From assembly GCA_037200975.1 (NCBI GenBank), contig JBBCGI010000001.1, positions 3,251,501 through 3,315,500 on the forward strand: a DNA stretch of 64,000 nucleotides, given 5' to 3'. The translations under genes were made by a program, and so were the position numbers. Below are positions 1-20,224 of this stretch, one piece after another; the stretch's first letter is position 1; every line of letters starts with the position of its first letter. The notes beneath the pieces were generated by a model. It was not told the origin of the DNA and ran no database searches. It worked only from the letters and a program-made list of their open reading frames with translations. Origin of the DNA: Pseudomonadota bacterium. GTDB lineage: Bacteria; Pseudomonadota; Gammaproteobacteria; Steroidobacterales; Steroidobacteraceae.

Positions 1-492
1 CCCACCGTTTTCGAACGGCTGCCGCAGCCGCGCAGCGGGCGCTGGATCGTCGTGGGCCGCCTCGATGTGAATACCTCCGGGCTGCTGCTGTTCACCAACG
101 ACGGCGAACTGGCGCACCGACTCATGCACCCCTCGAGCGAAGTGCGGCGCGAATACCTCGTGCGCCTGCGCGGCACGCCGGGTGCCGACGTCCTCGACCG
201 GCTGCGCCGCGGCGTCGAGCTCGAAGACGGGCGTGCCAACTTCGATTCGATCGAACCGGAATCCACTGAAGGCAGCCACTCCTGGTACCGGGTTGGCCTG
301 CACGAAGGACGTAACCGCGAGGTGCGGCGCCTGTTCGAGCACGAGGGCTTCGTGGTCAGCCGATTGAGCCGTCTGCGATACGGTTCAATCGAATTACCGC
401 GCGATTTACCCGGCGGCGCGTTCATTCACCTCAATGCGGCCAGCATCGAGGGTCTGAGGCGGCTGGCATCGCCCCCCGCGCCGGGCGGTTGA
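1..492 (+). CDS. rluB: 23S rRNA pseudouridine synthase RluB, C-terminal part
   Basis: The open frame enters from the left edge and gives about 163 residues of an RsuA/RluB-type pseudouridine synthase, which isomerises a uridine in 23S rRNA during 50S assembly. The signature GRLDVNTSGLLLFTNDGELA carries the catalytic aspartate, and HRLMHPSSEVRREYLVRL, NREVRRLFEHEGF and LSRLRYGSIELP follow as in RluB. The N-terminal S4 domain and start codon lie outside the window. RluB is preferred over RluE or RluF because of the HPSSEVRREYLVR segment. It ends well before the tRNA cluster and is probably a separate transcript. Confidence 0.85.
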   Translation, partial: PTVFERLPQPRSGRWIVVGRLDVNTSGLLLFTNDGELAHRLMHPSSEVRREYLVRLRGTPGADVLDRLRRGVELEDGRANFDSIEPESTEGSHSWYRVGLHEGRNREVRRLFEHEGFVVSRLSRLRYGSIELPRDLPGGAFIHLNAASIEGLRRLASPPAPGG

Positions 493-643
493 GTCGCGCG
501 CCGGTTTAGCCTGTCGCCGCATGAAAACGGCAGTGGCTTGTTGTGTCCTGGTGCTTGGGGACAGTGCCTTCAAAAGACCGAACGAAGCCATTGGCCGGCG
601 TATCGGGCATTCGAAGCCCCGGTTGCCCTGTTTCAGTCCCGCG

Positions 644-661
644 CACATCTATATAGATGTG
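644..661. other. 18-bp perfect palindrome between rluB and the tRNA operon
   Basis: CACATCTATATAGATGTG is self-complementary over its full length. It lies in the 289 bp between rluB and tRNA-Tyr, about 70 bp upstream of the tRNA promoter. It has no U-run, so it is not a classical terminator; a dimeric repressor site or an RNA hairpin is possible. No coding sequence is supported in this gap. Confidence 0.4.
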
Positions 662-733
662 TCGGGCTGCCGGCCGGCGTGCGGGGGCCGGGTATTGAGC
701 CTTCGAGTCACAGCAAAATACGAGCCAATGCCG

Positions 734-762
734 TTGACACTCCGGGGGGTCGAAACGAGAAT
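734..762 (+). promoter_or_regulatory. sigma70 promoter of the tRNA-tuf operon
   Basis: A perfect -35 TTGACA is followed after 17 bp by GAGAAT as -10 and a GC-rich discriminator (ACGCGG), typical of stringently controlled stable-RNA promoters. It sits about 20 bp upstream of tRNA-Tyr and should drive the tRNA genes and the first tuf. Confidence 0.7.
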
Positions 763-781
763 ACGCGGCTCGATTTTCCTG

Positions 782-867
<86 letters not shown>

Positions 868-950
868 TTGGATTGGGTGGAATCGTTTCAGGTAGGTAGC
901 TAGTCGGGGATTGCGAGCAAGGTTGTGGGCGTTAAGCCTCGGCGTCATCG

Positions 951-1024
<74 letters not shown>

Positions 1025-1030
1025 GTGAAT

Positions 1031-1106
1031 GCTCACGTAGCTCAGTTGGTAGAGCACGTCCTTGGTAAGGACGAGGTCAGCGGTTCAATCCCGCTCGTGA
1101 GCTCCA
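1031..1106 (+). tRNA. tRNA-Thr (GGT)
   Basis: The acceptor GCTCACG pairs with CGTGAGC, followed by TCCA. The anticodon GGT is at 1064-1066 in the loop TTGGTAA closed by a GTCC/GGAC stem. It starts 6 bp after tRNA-Gly and precedes tuf, as in enterobacteria and pseudomonads. Confidence 0.97.
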
Positions 1107-1166
1107 GTTCGGCTGGGTATCTCGGTAGTAGTAGTTAGTCAGGCATCAGGTTCAGAGGTTATCGCC

Positions 1167-2357
<1,191 letters not shown>

Positions 2358-2361
2358 CCAC

Positions 2362-2437
2362 AGGCCAGTAGCTCAATTGGCAGAGCGGCGGTCTCCAAAA
2401 CCGCAGGTTGGGGGTTCGATTCCCTCCTGGCCTGCCA
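2362..2437 (+). tRNA. tRNA-Trp (CCA)
   Basis: The acceptor AGGCCAG pairs with CTGGCCT, with G and encoded CCA following. The anticodon CCA is at 2395-2397. It starts 5 bp after the tuf stop and ends about 10 bp before secE, as in Pseudomonas-type tuf-trpT-secE clusters. Confidence 0.97.
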
Positions 2438-2447
2438 CCTGTTGAAT

Positions 2448-2837
2448 ATGAACGACGAAGCAAAACTACCATCAGCGGTGCCGGCAACAACCGACACCGC
2501 TAAATTGATCGCCGCCATCTGCCTCGGGCTGGGCGGTATCGTGGCTTTCTACCTCTTCAAGAGCCGGCCGGAGGCCTGGATCAGCTGGGTCGCGCTATTC
2601 GGTGGCTTGCTGGTTGGAGTCGTGGTGTTTGCCCTGTCGCAATACGGTCGCAACTTCTGGCAGTTTTTCCTCGAGTCGCGGGTCGAGTTGCGCAAGGTGT
2701 TCTGGCCCTCGCGGCAGGAAACCCTCACGACCACGATGGTCGTGCTGGTTTTCGTGATCTTCGCGAGCGCGTTCTTCTGGTTGCTCGATCTCGGATTGGC
2801 GTACTTGACCAAATTCTTCACCAGTCAGGGAAGTTGA
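2448..2837 (+). CDS. secE: Preprotein translocase subunit SecE
   Basis: This 129-residue inner-membrane protein is the SecE component of the SecYEG channel. Three hydrophobic segments are visible (around [35 protein letters not shown] and [20 protein letters not shown]), the number found in gammaproteobacterial SecE. The conserved amphipathic stretch [20 protein letters not shown] lies before the last one. ATG at 2448 is chosen over an in-frame TTG two codons upstream. No strong Shine-Dalgarno precedes it, because the gene begins only 10 bp after tRNA-Trp. It is followed at once by nusG. Confidence 0.95.
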   Translation: MNDEAKLPSAVPATTDTAKLIAAICLGLGGIVAFYLFKSRPEAWISWVALFGGLLVGVVVFALSQYGRNFWQFFLESRVELRKVFWPSRQETLTTTMVVLVFVIFASAFFWLLDLGLAYLTKFFTSQGS

Positions 2838-2845
2838 GGACAGAC

Positions 2846-3379
2846 ATGGCATTACGCTGGTACGTGGTTCACGCCTATTCGAACTTCGAGCATCGCGTCC
2901 GTGAAGCACTCGCGGAGCGCATCAAGCGCGACGGCCTCGAACACAAGTTCGGCGAGATCCTCGTGCCCACCGAAGAGGTGGTCGAGATGCGCGACGGCCA
3001 GCGCCGCAAGAGCGAGCGCAAGTTTTATCCCGGCTATGTCCTGGTGCAGATGGACATGGACGAGCAGACCTGGCACCTGGTGCGCGATGTGCCCAAGGTG
3101 CTCGGCTTCATCGGCGGCACGCCCGACAAACCGGCGCCCATCACCGAGAAAGAAGCCAATCAGATCCTGCGTCGCGTCGAAGAGGGCGTGGATAAACCGC
3201 GTCCGAAAGTGCTGTTCGAGCCGGGCGAAGTGGTGCGTGTCACCAACGGTCCGTTCAACGACTTCAACGGCGTGGTCGAGAACGTGAACTACGAGAAGAG
3301 CCGGCTGCAGGTGGCCGTGCAGATTCTCGGCCGCTCGACCCCGGTCGAGCTGGAGTTCTCGCAGGTCGAGAAGGCCTAG
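2846..3379 (+). CDS. nusG: Transcription termination/antitermination factor NusG
   Basis: NusG (177 residues) binds RNA polymerase and couples it to Rho or to S10 in the ribosome. The N-terminal NGN domain begins [15 protein letters not shown], and the C-terminal KOW domain contains [19 protein letters not shown]. The start at 2846 is set by GAGGA five bases upstream. It is co-transcribed with secE, 8 bp upstream, the near-universal secE-nusG pair. Confidence 0.96.
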   Translation: MALRWYVVHAYSNFEHRVREALAERIKRDGLEHKFGEILVPTEEVVEMRDGQRRKSERKFYPGYVLVQMDMDEQTWHLVRDVPKVLGFIGGTPDKPAPITEKEANQILRRVEEGVDKPRPKVLFEPGEVVRVTNGPFNDFNGVVENVNYEKSRLQVAVQILGRSTPVELEFSQVEKA

Positions 3380-3390
3380 AGTTTTTTACG

Positions 3391-3409
3391 CCCGGGCAGG
3401 AAGCCCGGG
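3391..3409. other. Hairpin between nusG and rplK
   Basis: CCCGGGC and GCCCGGG form a perfect 7-bp stem around AGGAA. A T-run lies 5' rather than 3' of it, so on the plus strand it is more likely an mRNA processing or pausing structure than a terminator. Confidence 0.35.
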
Positions 3410-3485
3410 TGCAACGGCACGGACGCGCATGGGGAGTTGCAGTAGTTAGTTCTACGGCGACGTTTGCACCCAGGAGGAATTGGAC

Positions 3486-3914
3486 ATGGCAAAGAAGGTA
3501 AACGGCTACGTAAAGCTGCAGGTACCTGCAGGCGCTGCGAACCCGGCGCCCCCGATCGGGCCCGCGCTCGGTCAGCAGGGCGTGAACATCATGGAATTCT
3601 GCAAGCAGTTCAACGCTGCCACGCAGAAGGTGGAAAAAAACCTGCCGATCCCGGTGATCATCACCGTGTACTCGGATCGCAGCTTCACTTTCATCATGAA
3701 GACGCCGCCGGCGTCGGTGCTCATTCGCAAGGCGATCGGCATCGAAAAGGGCAGCGGCACGCCCAACACCTCGAAGGTGGGCAAGATCACGCGTAAACAG
3801 CTCGAAGAGATCGCGAAGACGAAGACGCCGGATTTGACGGCGGCCGATCTCGACGCGGCGGTGCGCACCATCGCCGGCAGTGCCCGTTCGATGGGCGTGG
3901 ACGTGGTGGAGTAA
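3486..3914 (+). CDS. rplK: 50S ribosomal protein L11
   Basis: L11 (142 residues) binds 23S rRNA in the GTPase-associated centre and is needed for RelA activation. The N-terminal signature [20 protein letters not shown] and the C-terminal rRNA-binding stretch [12 protein letters not shown] are typical, and the length matches the E. coli protein. AGGAGG at 3472-3477 fixes the ATG at 3486; an in-frame TTG two codons upstream is too close to it. It is followed 3 bp later by rplA. Confidence 0.97.
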   Translation: MAKKVNGYVKLQVPAGAANPAPPIGPALGQQGVNIMEFCKQFNAATQKVEKNLPIPVIITVYSDRSFTFIMKTPPASVLIRKAIGIEKGSGTPNTSKVGKITRKQLEEIAKTKTPDLTAADLDAAVRTIAGSARSMGVDVVE

Positions 3915-3917
3915 GTC

Positions 3918-4610
3918 ATGGCTGAGACAAAACGCGAAAAGACCTGGAAGAACAAGATTCAGCCGGGCAAGCAGTACTCGATCGACGACGCGCTCAAGAT
4001 GGTCAAGGAATTCGCCACGGCGAAGTTCAATGAAACCGTCGATTGCGCCGTGAACCTCGGCATCGACGCCGCCAAGTCCGACCAGCAGGTGCGCGGCTCG
4101 ACCGTGATGCCGCATGGCACGGGCAAGACGCTGCGCGTCGCGGTGTTCACCGCCGGCAAGAACGTCGAACTCGCGAAGGCCGCCGGTGCCGATATCGTCG
4201 GCATGGAAGACCTCGCTGCACAGGTGAAGGCCGGCGTCATCAATTTCGACCGCGTGATCGCGAGCCCCGATGCGATGCGCGTCGTGGGTCAGCTCGGTCA
4301 GATCCTGGGTCCCCGCGGGCTCATGCCGAACCCGAAAGTCGGCACCGTGACGCCTGATGTCGCCACGGCCGTGAAGAACGCCAAGGCCGGCCAGGTCACG
4401 TACCGCGTGGACAAGGCTGGAATCATTCACTGCATCATCGGCAAGTCGAAGTTCGAGGCCGCGCAACTCAAGGACAACCTGATTGCGCTGATCAACGACC
4501 TCAACAAGGCGAAACCGGCGACGTCCAAGGGCATTTACCTCAAGAAGATCACCGTCTCCTCGACCATGGGTCCGGGTGTGGTGGTCGACCAGGGATCCCT
4601 CGGCCTCTGA
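3918..4610 (+). CDS. rplA: 50S ribosomal protein L1
   Basis: L1 (230 residues) forms the mobile L1 stalk near the E site; in E. coli it also represses translation of its own rplKA message. [11 protein letters not shown], the hallmark [16 protein letters not shown] and the C-terminal [17 protein letters not shown] are present. It is cotranscribed with rplK, with a 3-bp gap, and separated from rplJ by a 273-bp leader region. Confidence 0.97.
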   Translation: MAETKREKTWKNKIQPGKQYSIDDALKMVKEFATAKFNETVDCAVNLGIDAAKSDQQVRGSTVMPHGTGKTLRVAVFTAGKNVELAKAAGADIVGMEDLAAQVKAGVINFDRVIASPDAMRVVGQLGQILGPRGLMPNPKVGTVTPDVATAVKNAKAGQVTYRVDKAGIIHCIIGKSKFEAAQLKDNLIALINDLNKAKPATSKGIYLKKITVSSTMGPGVVVDQGSLGL

Positions 4611-4634
4611 CGATTTGAATTGAAGGTTTGATGC

Positions 4635-4670
4635 GGACCCGCCCTGGCCCACGAAGGATGGGCGGGTTCC
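4635..4670 (+). other. Hairpin after rplA
   Basis: ACCCGCCC and GGGCGGGT (4637-4644 and 4660-4667) form a strong stem with a 15-nt loop just after the rplA stop. No U-tract follows, so it may be an attenuator or a stability element between the L11 and L10 portions of the operon. Confidence 0.4.
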
Positions 4671-4674
4671 ATCT

Positions 4675-4765
4675 AAGACCGCAGGCGGAGACGGAGGCTA
4701 ACTACCTCGCGGCTTCTTAATCGCAAACGGCCTGCGCAGATGGTGTACCGCTCACCGGTGTTTTT
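4675..4765 (+). promoter_or_regulatory. Ribosomal protein L10 leader (autoregulatory RNA)
   Basis: The sequence between rplA and rplJ contains CCGCAGGCG pairing with CGGCCTGCG across a 40-nt domain, followed by CAGATGGTGTACC. This resembles the gammaproteobacterial L10 leader, to which the L10-(L7/L12)4 complex binds to repress rplJL translation. It ends about 120 bp before the rplJ start. The assignment is by recall of the motif, not by covariance search. Confidence 0.6.
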
Positions 4766-4883
4766 CCGGCCGCCCCGCAAGAGGCGGCCGAAGCTGCACT
4801 GGATGAAGGTCGCTGTCGATTGGACCGGTTATCTGCCCACGGGGTGGCCGGAATTTGGTGACTTTTGTCCAGGAGGGTTGGGT

Positions 4884-5414
4884 ATGGCACTTAACCTCGA
4901 AGACAAGAAAGTGCTGGTAGCCGAAGTAACCGAAGTCGCGAAAACCGCGCTTTCGGTGGTCGCTGCCGAATACCGTGGCCTCACGGTTTCGCAGATGACC
5001 GATCTTCGCGCCAAGGCGCGCGCCTCCGGCGTGTTTATGCGTGTCGTAAAAAACACGCTGGCACGCAAGGCGTTCGCTGGCACGGCTTTCGAACCGGTCG
5101 GACCCAAATTGAAGGGTCCGCTGATTCTGGCTTTCTCGAAGGATGATCCGGGCGCCGCTGCGCGCGTGGTCAAGGCCTTCTCGAAGGACCACGAAAAGCT
5201 GGTCGCGACGCTCGTTTCCATCGGTGGAGAAGTGTTCTCCGCGAAGGAACTCGACAAGGTCGCGAGTCTGCCCACGCGCGCGCAAGCGCTGTCGCAACTT
5301 CTCGGCGTGCTCAAGGCGCCCATCCAGAAGTTCGTCAGCACGCTGGCCGCGCCGAATCAGAAGCTGGTGCGAACCATCGCGGCCGTCCGCGATGCGAAGC
5401 AGGCCGCCGCATAA
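4884..5414 (+). CDS. rplJ: 50S ribosomal protein L10
   Basis: L10 (176 residues) anchors the L7/L12 dimers to the stalk base. The protein begins MALNLEDKKVLVAEV, and AAEYRGLTVSQMTDLR and FMRVVKNTLARKAF are conserved. The C-terminal helix binds L12. AGGAGG at 4871-4876 sets the start at 4884. The longer upstream open frame covers the L10 leader and is not coding. Confidence 0.97.
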   Translation: MALNLEDKKVLVAEVTEVAKTALSVVAAEYRGLTVSQMTDLRAKARASGVFMRVVKNTLARKAFAGTAFEPVGPKLKGPLILAFSKDDPGAAARVVKAFSKDHEKLVATLVSIGGEVFSAKELDKVASLPTRAQALSQLLGVLKAPIQKFVSTLAAPNQKLVRTIAAVRDAKQAAA

Positions 5415-5455
5415 CTTGTCGTATTTGCTAGCTGAAATTTTTTTGGAGTACTGAA

Positions 5456-5836
5456 ATGGCTGTTTCAAAAGACGAAATCCTCGAAGCGATTTCCAACATG
5501 AGCGTGATGCAGGTGGTCGAGCTGATCTCCGATATGGAGAAGAAGTTCGGCGTGACTGCCGCCGCCCCGGTTGCTGCTGCTGCTGCGGGCCCCGCCGCGG
5601 CCGCTGCCCCGGTTGAGGCCCAGACCGAGTTCACGGTCACCCTCAAGGAATATCCGGCCGACAAGAAAGTCGGCGTCATCAAGGTCATCCGCGAACTGAC
5701 GGGCCTCGGCCTCAAGGAAGCGAAGGACCTCGTCGAGGGCGTGCCGAGTCTCGTCAAGGAAGGCGTGAACAAGGCCGATTCCGAGACCATGAAGAAGAAG
5801 CTCGAAGAAGCTGGCGCCAAGGTCGAGATCAAGTAA
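5456..5836 (+). CDS. rplL: 50S ribosomal protein L7/L12
   Basis: This 126-residue stalk protein recruits translational GTPases. It has an N-terminal dimerisation domain ([26 protein letters not shown]), an Ala/Pro-rich hinge at about residues 38-56, and the C-terminal domain [20 protein letters not shown]. It lies 41 bp after rplJ and is controlled by the same leader. Confidence 0.98.
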   Translation: MAVSKDEILEAISNMSVMQVVELISDMEKKFGVTAAAPVAAAAAGPAAAAAPVEAQTEFTVTLKEYPADKKVGVIKVIRELTGLGLKEAKDLVEGVPSLVKEGVNKADSETMKKKLEEAGAKVEIK

Positions 5837-5864
5837 GGGATCTCGTTCTGCGTCGATAGAAAAA

Positions 5865-5898
5865 GGCGGGGGCGTCCCCATAAAGGGCGCCCCCCGCC
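5865..5898 (+). terminator. rplL-rpoB attenuator hairpin
   Basis: GGCGGGGGCG and a C-rich partner form a long stem with a loop around TCCCCATAAAGGG, 28 bp after rplL. The following bases (GATTTGATG) are only weakly U-rich. Partial termination or RNA processing between rplL and rpoB is known in enterobacteria, and this fits that role. Confidence 0.5.
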
Positions 5899-5968
5899 GA
5901 TTTGATGATGAAGATCGTCCGAAATTGATTATTGGCCGCGCGCGCGTCGCGGCACAGGAGCACGACCG

Positions 5969-10042
<4,074 letters not shown>

Positions 10043-10134
10043 ATGAAAGAATTCCCACGGGCTCGCGCCCGGAATTCAACGTCGGTGATGCACCGCCGTC
10101 CGAGTAACGGCGCTGCGCGCCGGCAGGAGAACAG

Positions 10135-14343
<4,209 letters not shown>

Positions 14344-14366
14344 TCTTCAGTGAGTCGATTGGAAGA

Positions 14367-14390
14367 GGCCGGCGGAAACGCCGGCCTTTT
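14367..14390 (+). terminator. Intrinsic terminator after rpoC
   Basis: GGCCGGCG and CGCCGGCC form a perfect 8-bp stem around a GAAA tetraloop, followed directly by TTTTCT. It lies 23 bp after the rpoC stop and ends the rpoBC transcript before the str promoter. Confidence 0.92.
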
Positions 14391-14454
14391 CTCATCCAGA
14401 CGTGGGGCATATAAGAAGAGGGGCCTGTATTCGTTGGTGCGGCGCAACAATGCG

Positions 14455-14483
14455 TTGACACCCCCCGGTCACGAACCTAGAAT
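14455..14483 (+). promoter_or_regulatory. sigma70 promoter of the str operon
   Basis: TTGACA and TAGAAT are separated by exactly 17 bp, with a GC-rich discriminator downstream. It lies 152 bp before rpsL and just after the rpoC terminator, so it starts the rpsL-rpsG-fusA-tuf transcript. Confidence 0.85.
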
Positions 14484-14541
14484 CGCCGGCCTTTGTCGCT
14501 CCACCCCCAAACCGGGCGGGGCGTAAATAGCGGACTAAATC

Positions 14542-14580
14542 CACCGGGCCATTCTCCAAAAGAGACTGGCCCGGTGTTTT
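14542..14580 (+). terminator. Leader hairpin with U-run upstream of rpsL
   Basis: CACCGGGCCA and TGGCCCGGTG form a perfect 10-bp stem with a 15-nt loop, followed by TTTTCTC. It lies between the str promoter and rpsL, so it looks like an attenuator of the str operon rather than the end of a gene. Confidence 0.65.
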
Positions 14581-14634
14581 CTCGTCCGCCGGGATTCAAA
14601 TCCCGCAGTGTCGAATCAAGAACTTGGAGTAAGC

Positions 14635-15009
14635 ATGGCCACAACGAGCCAGTTGATCGCGAACCCGCGTCGCGTCAACAAAGAGAAGACGAAAGTCCCC
14701 GCGCTCGGCGCCTCACCGCAGAAGCGCGGCGTCTGCACGCGCGTGTACGCGACGACACCGAAGAAGCCGAACTCGGCCATGCGCAAAGTGGCGCGTGTTC
14801 GCCTCGTCAACGGTTACGAAGTCTCTTCGTACATCGGCGGCGAAGGCCACAACCTCCAGGAGCACTCGGTGGTGCTCATCCGCGGCGGTCGCGTCAAAGA
14901 CCTCCCGGGCGTTCGTTATCACACCGTGCGTGGCACGCTCGATTGCGCCGGAGTGGGCAATCGCAAGCAGGGCCGCAGCAAGTACGGCGCCAAGCGCGCG
15001 AAGAAGTAA
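14635..15009 (+). CDS. rpsL: 30S ribosomal protein S12
   Basis: S12 (124 residues, the E. coli length) sits at the decoding centre. [18 protein letters not shown] and [17 protein letters not shown] are intact; lysine 43 and the lysine of GRVKDLPG are wild type, so no streptomycin-resistance substitution is seen. TTGGAG upstream favours the ATG at 14635 over a longer upstream reading. Confidence 0.98.
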   Translation: MATTSQLIANPRRVNKEKTKVPALGASPQKRGVCTRVYATTPKKPNSAMRKVARVRLVNGYEVSSYIGGEGHNLQEHSVVLIRGGRVKDLPGVRYHTVRGTLDCAGVGNRKQGRSKYGAKRAKK

Positions 15010-15021
15010 GAGGACTAACTA

Positions 15022-15501
15022 ATGTCACGTCGCACAGCAGCGCCCGTCCGTCACATCCTGCCGGACCCGAAATTCAACAACGACATGTTGGCCAAGTTCA
15101 TGAACGTGGTCATGCAGAGCGGCAAGAAGTCCGCCGCCGAACGCATCATTTACGGTGCGATCGACCGCATCGTCGAGAAGACCGGCAAGCCGGGTCCGGA
15201 TGCCGTGGCCATGCTGACCACCGCGCTCGACAACGTGAAGCCGGTCGTCGAAGTGAAGTCGCGCCGCGTCGGTGGCGCCACCTACCAGGTGCCCGTCGAA
15301 GTCCGTTCGCAGCGCCGTCAGACGCTCGCCATGCGCTGGCTCATCGAAGCCGCGCGTGACCGCAGCGAGAAATCGATGGCGTTCCGCCTGGCGCACGAGC
15401 TCATGGATGCCGCCGAGAACCGCGGCGCCGCCGTGCGCAAGCGCGAAGACACGCATCGCATGGCGGAAGCCAACAAGGCGTTCGCCCACTACCGCTGGTA
15501 G
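15022..15501 (+). CDS. rpsG: 30S ribosomal protein S7
   Basis: S7 (159 residues) nucleates the 30S head and in E. coli also represses the str message. It begins [33 protein letters not shown] and [18 protein letters not shown] are conserved. It starts 12 bp after rpsL with AGAGGA as ribosome binding site and precedes fusA. Confidence 0.98.
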   Translation: MSRRTAAPVRHILPDPKFNNDMLAKFMNVVMQSGKKSAAERIIYGAIDRIVEKTGKPGPDAVAMLTTALDNVKPVVEVKSRRVGGATYQVPVEVRSQRRQTLAMRWLIEAARDRSEKSMAFRLAHELMDAAENRGAAVRKREDTHRMAEANKAFAHYRW

Positions 15502-15526
15502 GCAGACGACCGCCTTCAGTTAGTTC

Positions 15527-17614
15527 ATGCCTCGAATCACGCCCATAGAGCACTATCGGAACATCGGCATCTCGGCGCACATCGACGCCGGGAAGACGAC
15601 CACGACCGAGCGCATTCTTTTTTACACGGGCGTATCGCACAAGATCGGCGAGGTTCACGACGGCGCGGCCGTCATGGACTACATGGAGCAGGAACAGGAA
15701 CGCGGCATCACGATCACGTCGGCCGCGACCACCTGCTTCTGGAAGGGGATGGATAAATCCTTCCCCGAACACCGCATCAACATCATCGACACGCCCGGGC
15801 ACGTCGACTTCACGATCGAAGTCGAGCGCAGCCTGCGTGTGCTCGACAGCGCGGTTGCGCTGTTCGATTCGGTCGCGGGCGTGCAGCCGCAGTCGGAGAC
15901 GGTGTGGCGGCAGATGAACCGCTACAACGTGCCGCGCATCGCGTTCGTCAACAAGATGGACCGCGCCGGCGCGGATTTCCTGCGCGTGTGCGACATGATC
16001 CGCGCGCGTCTGCGCGCGAACCCGGTGCCCATCCAGCTGCCCATCGGCGCCGAGGATTCCTTCGAGGGGGTCATCGACCTCATCAAGATGAAAGCTATCT
16101 ACTGGGACATGGAAACCCAGGGGATGAAGTTCGAGTACCGCGAGATCCCGGCCGAGCTGCGGGCGGAAGCGGAGAAATACCGCCAGCTCATGATCGAAGC
16201 CGCCGCCGAGGGCGACGACGTGCTCACCGACAAGTATCTGAACGGCGGCACGCTCTCCGACGACGAGATCAAGAAGGGCCTGAAGGAACGCGCGCTCAAG
16301 AACGACATCGTGTTGTGCATGTGCGGCACCGCCTTCAAGAACAAGGGTGTGCAGGCGCTGCTCGACGCCGTCATCGAATTCATGCCGTCGCCGATCGAGA
16401 TGCCGCCGACCAAGGGCCTCTCGGAGCGCGGCGAAGCCATCACGCGCACCGCGCGCGACGAGGAGCCGTTCTCGGCGCTGGCATTCAAGATCCTCAACGA
16501 TCCGTTCGTCGGCAACCTCACGTTCTTCCGTGTGTATTCCGGCACGTTGAATTCGGGCGACACGGTGTTCGTGCCGACCAAGTCGAAGAAAGAGCGCATC
16601 GGTCGCCTGCTTCAGATGCACGCCAACGAGCGCAGCGAGATCAAGGAAGTGCGCGCGGGCGACATCGCCGCGGCCGTGGGACTCAAGGATGTCTACACGG
16701 GCGACACGCTGTCCGATCTCGAAAAAGTCATCACGCTCGAGAAGATGAACATCCCGATCCCCGTCATCTCGGTGGCCGTGGAGCCGAAGACCCAGGCCGA
16801 CCAGGAGAAGATGGGCATCGCGCTGCAGCGCCTGGCGAAGGAAGATCCTTCGTTCCGCGTGTCGACGGATGAAGAATCCGCGCAGACCATCATCAGCGGC
16901 ATGGGCGAACTGCACCTCGAAATCATCGTCGACCGCATGCGGCGCGAGTTCAAGGTCGAGGCCAACGTCGGCAAGCCGCAGGTCGCGTATCGCGAAACGA
17001 TTCGCGCCCAGATCGAGAGCGAAGGCAAACACGTCAAGCAATCGGGTGGCCGCGGCCAGTTCGGTCACGTGTGGCTCAAGATCGAGCCCAACGCCCAGGG
17101 CAAGGGCAACGAATTCATCAATGGAATCCAGGGCGGCTCGGTGCCGCGCGAATTCATTCCCGCCGTCGAGAAGGGCATCAAGGAAGCTCTCGAGACGGGC
17201 GTGATGGCGGGTTATCCCGTCGTCGATACCAAGGTCACGTTGTTCGACGGTTCGTACCACGACGTCGATTCGGACGAGATTTCCTTCCGCATGGCCGCGA
17301 TCTTCGGATTCAAGGATGGCTTCCGCAAAGCGAAGCCGGTGATCCTCGAACCCATCATGAAGGTCGAGGTCGTGACTCCCGAGGATTACATGGGCGACGT
17401 GATCGGCGATCTGAATCGCCGCCGCGGCCAGATCCAAGGCATGGAAGACACGCCGGCCGGCAAGACGGTCACGGCGGAAGTACCGCTTTCGGAAATGTTC
17501 GGTTACGCGACCACCGTGCGCTCGATGAGCCAGGGCCGCGCCACGTTCACCATGGAATTTGCCAAGTACATGGAAGTGCCGCCGAACATCGCCGATGGAA
17601 TCATCAACCGTTAA
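15527..17614 (+). CDS. fusA: Elongation factor G
   Basis: EF-G (695 residues) is the GTPase that drives translocation and, with RRF, ribosome recycling. The G domain has [35 protein letters not shown] and NKMDR. Domain II to V signatures include GEFHLEI-like [12 protein letters not shown] and the C-terminal RGQIQGME. The length agrees with the canonical FusA. It follows rpsG by 25 bp and precedes the second tuf by 43 bp. Confidence 0.98.
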   Translation: MPRITPIEHYRNIGISAHIDAGKTTTTERILFYTGVSHKIGEVHDGAAVMDYMEQEQERGITITSAATTCFWKGMDKSFPEHRINIIDTPGHVDFTIEVERSLRVLDSAVALFDSVAGVQPQSETVWRQMNRYNVPRIAFVNKMDRAGADFLRVCDMIRARLRANPVPIQLPIGAEDSFEGVIDLIKMKAIYWDMETQGMKFEYREIPAELRAEAEKYRQLMIEAAAEGDDVLTDKYLNGGTLSDDEIKKGLKERALKNDIVLCMCGTAFKNKGVQALLDAVIEFMPSPIEMPPTKGLSERGEAITRTARDEEPFSALAFKILNDPFVGNLTFFRVYSGTLNSGDTVFVPTKSKKERIGRLLQMHANERSEIKEVRAGDIAAAVGLKDVYTGDTLSDLEKVITLEKMNIPIPVISVAVEPKTQADQEKMGIALQRLAKEDPSFRVSTDEESAQTIISGMGELHLEIIVDRMRREFKVEANVGKPQVAYRETIRAQIESEGKHVKQSGGRGQFGHVWLKIEPNAQGKGNEFINGIQGGSVPREFIPAVEKGIKEALETGVMAGYPVVDTKVTLFDGSYHDVDSDEISFRMAAIFGFKDGFRKAKPVILEPIMKVEVVTPEDYMGDVIGDLNRRRGQIQGMEDTPAGKTVTAEVPLSEMFGYATTVRSMSQGRATFTMEFAKYMEVPPNIADGIINR

Positions 17615-17657
17615 TTTCAACTGCTAGTCAGAAAAAACTCTTCAGGAGCTCGTCGTC

Positions 17658-18848
<1,191 letters not shown>

Positions 18849-18862
18849 GAAATTAAACATCT

Positions 18863-18892
18863 ACCCGGCTCTTCGCGAGCCGGGTGCTCTTT
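18863..18892 (+). terminator. Hairpin between tuf and rpsJ
   Basis: ACCCGGCTC and GAGCCGGGT form a perfect 9-bp stem with a 5-nt loop, followed by GCTCTTT. It may partly terminate the str transcript. No independent promoter for rpsJ was recognised, so read-through is presumably needed. Confidence 0.6.
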
Positions 18893-18907
18893 AGAAGGAA
18901 TACGAAC

Positions 18908-19219
18908 ATGGCCAATCAGAACATCCGCATCCGTCTCAAAGCGTTCGATCATCGCCTGATCGACACCTCGGCCCGCGAAATCGTCGAGACCGCCAAGCGC
19001 ACCGGCGCCACGGTCAAAGGCCCGATCCCGCTGCCGACGAAGATGGAAAAGTTCACGCTGCTGGTCTCGCCGCACGGCGACAAGGACGCGCGCGACCAGT
19101 TCGAGCTGCGCACGCACAAGCGCATCATGGACATCATGAACCCGACGGATAAGACCGTGGACGCGCTCATGAAGCTCGAGCTGCCGGCCGGCGTCGACGT
19201 CCAGCTCAAGCTGAACTAA
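18908..19219 (+). CDS. rpsJ: 30S ribosomal protein S10
   Basis: S10 (103 residues) is a 30S head protein and the NusE antitermination factor. [36 protein letters not shown] and the loop RTHKRIMDI are conserved. AGAAGGA precedes the ATG at 18908. It is normally the first gene of the S10 operon, directly followed by rplC; here it is followed 30 bp later by cysB, and rplC lies about 43 kb downstream. Confidence 0.98.
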   Translation: MANQNIRIRLKAFDHRLIDTSAREIVETAKRTGATVKGPIPLPTKMEKFTLLVSPHGDKDARDQFELRTHKRIMDIMNPTDKTVDALMKLELPAGVDVQLKLN

Positions 19220-19249
19220 CAACAACGTCAATTCGCTGCGGAGCATTCG

Positions 19250-20224
19250 ATGAAGCTGCAGCAACTTCGATATCTGGCGGCCGTCGTGCAGAACGGCCTC
19301 AACGTCACGACTGCCGCCCAGGCGCTGCACACTTCCCAGCCGGGCGTCAGCAAGCAGATCCGTCTGCTTGAAGAGGAGCTCGGCCTCACGCTGTTCGTGC
19401 GTGACGGCCGCGCCCTCAAACGCCTCACGCCCGCCGGCGAAGAAGTGGCGGCGCGCGCGCTGCGCATGTTGCGCGAGGCGCAGGCGCTCAAGTCGCTGGC
19501 CAAGGATCTGAAGCAATCCGATCGCGGTTCGCTGTCGATCGGCACCACGCACACGCAGGCCCGTTACGTGTTGCCGCGCGTGATCCGCGATTTCCGCCAG
19601 AAGTATCCCGACGTGCAGTTGCACCTGCACCAGGGCACCTCCGACCAGATCGCCGAGATGGCGTCGCTAGATCGCATCGACTTCGCGATCAACACCGGCA
19701 GCCAGGACAAATTCCCCGACTTCGTGCTGCTGCCTTGCTACTCGTGGCACCGGCAGATCATCGTGCCGAAGGATCATCCGCTGGCGCAGATTGCGAAGCC
19801 CACGCTGCAGCAGCTGGCCGAATATCCGCTGGTCACGTACGTGTTCAGCTTCACGGGGCCGTCGTCGCTGCATCAGCAGTTCGCGCGCGCGGGGCTCGAG
19901 CCCAACGTGTCGCTGACCGCGCGCGATGCGGACGTCATCAAGACGTACGTACGGCTGGGGCTGGGTGTGGGCGTGGTGGCCAGCATGGCGATCGAGCCCG
20001 AAGACGAAAAAGACCTGGCGGTGGTGGAAGCGGGGCATCTGTTTCCCAGCCACATCACCTGGATCGGTTTCCGCGCCGGCGCCTTGCTGCGCGGCTTTAC
20101 ATACGACTTCATCCAGTTGCTGGCGCCGCATCTGACGCGCGAGCGTATCGAGAGAATTCTCGGCGCAACGCCTGCACAGCGCGAACGGCTCATCGCCGCG
20201 ATCGAGTTGCCACGCTACGACTGA
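19250..20224 (+). CDS. cysB: LysR-type cysteine regulon activator CysB
   Basis: This 324-residue LysR regulator matches CysB in length and sequence. The N-terminal winged helix-turn-helix is MKLQQLRYLAAVVQNGLNVTTAA onward with HTSQPGVSKQIRLLEEELG. The effector-binding domain contains GTTHTQARYVLP and YVFSFTGPSSLH, typical of the CysB/Cbl branch that senses O-acetylserine/N-acetylserine and sulfate. It lies only 30 bp after rpsJ with no terminator between, so it may be co-transcribed with the str operon. Its likely targets, cysD-cysH, begin about 3 kb downstream. Confidence 0.92.
   Translation: MKLQQLRYLAAVVQNGLNVTTAAQALHTSQPGVSKQIRLLEEELGLTLFVRDGRALKRLTPAGEEVAARALRMLREAQALKSLAKDLKQSDRGSLSIGTTHTQARYVLPRVIRDFRQKYPDVQLHLHQGTSDQIAEMASLDRIDFAINTGSQDKFPDFVLLPCYSWHRQIIVPKDHPLAQIAKPTLQQLAEYPLVTYVFSFTGPSSLHQQFARAGLEPNVSLTARDADVIKTYVRLGLGVGVVASMAIEPEDEKDLAVVEAGHLFPSHITWIGFRAGALLRGFTYDFIQLLAPHLTRERIERILGATPAQRERLIAAIELPRYD

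Noticed and set aside
4740-4883. N-terminal extension of L10
   Set aside because: This stretch is the L10 leader region; L10 begins after a perfect AGGAGG at 4884.
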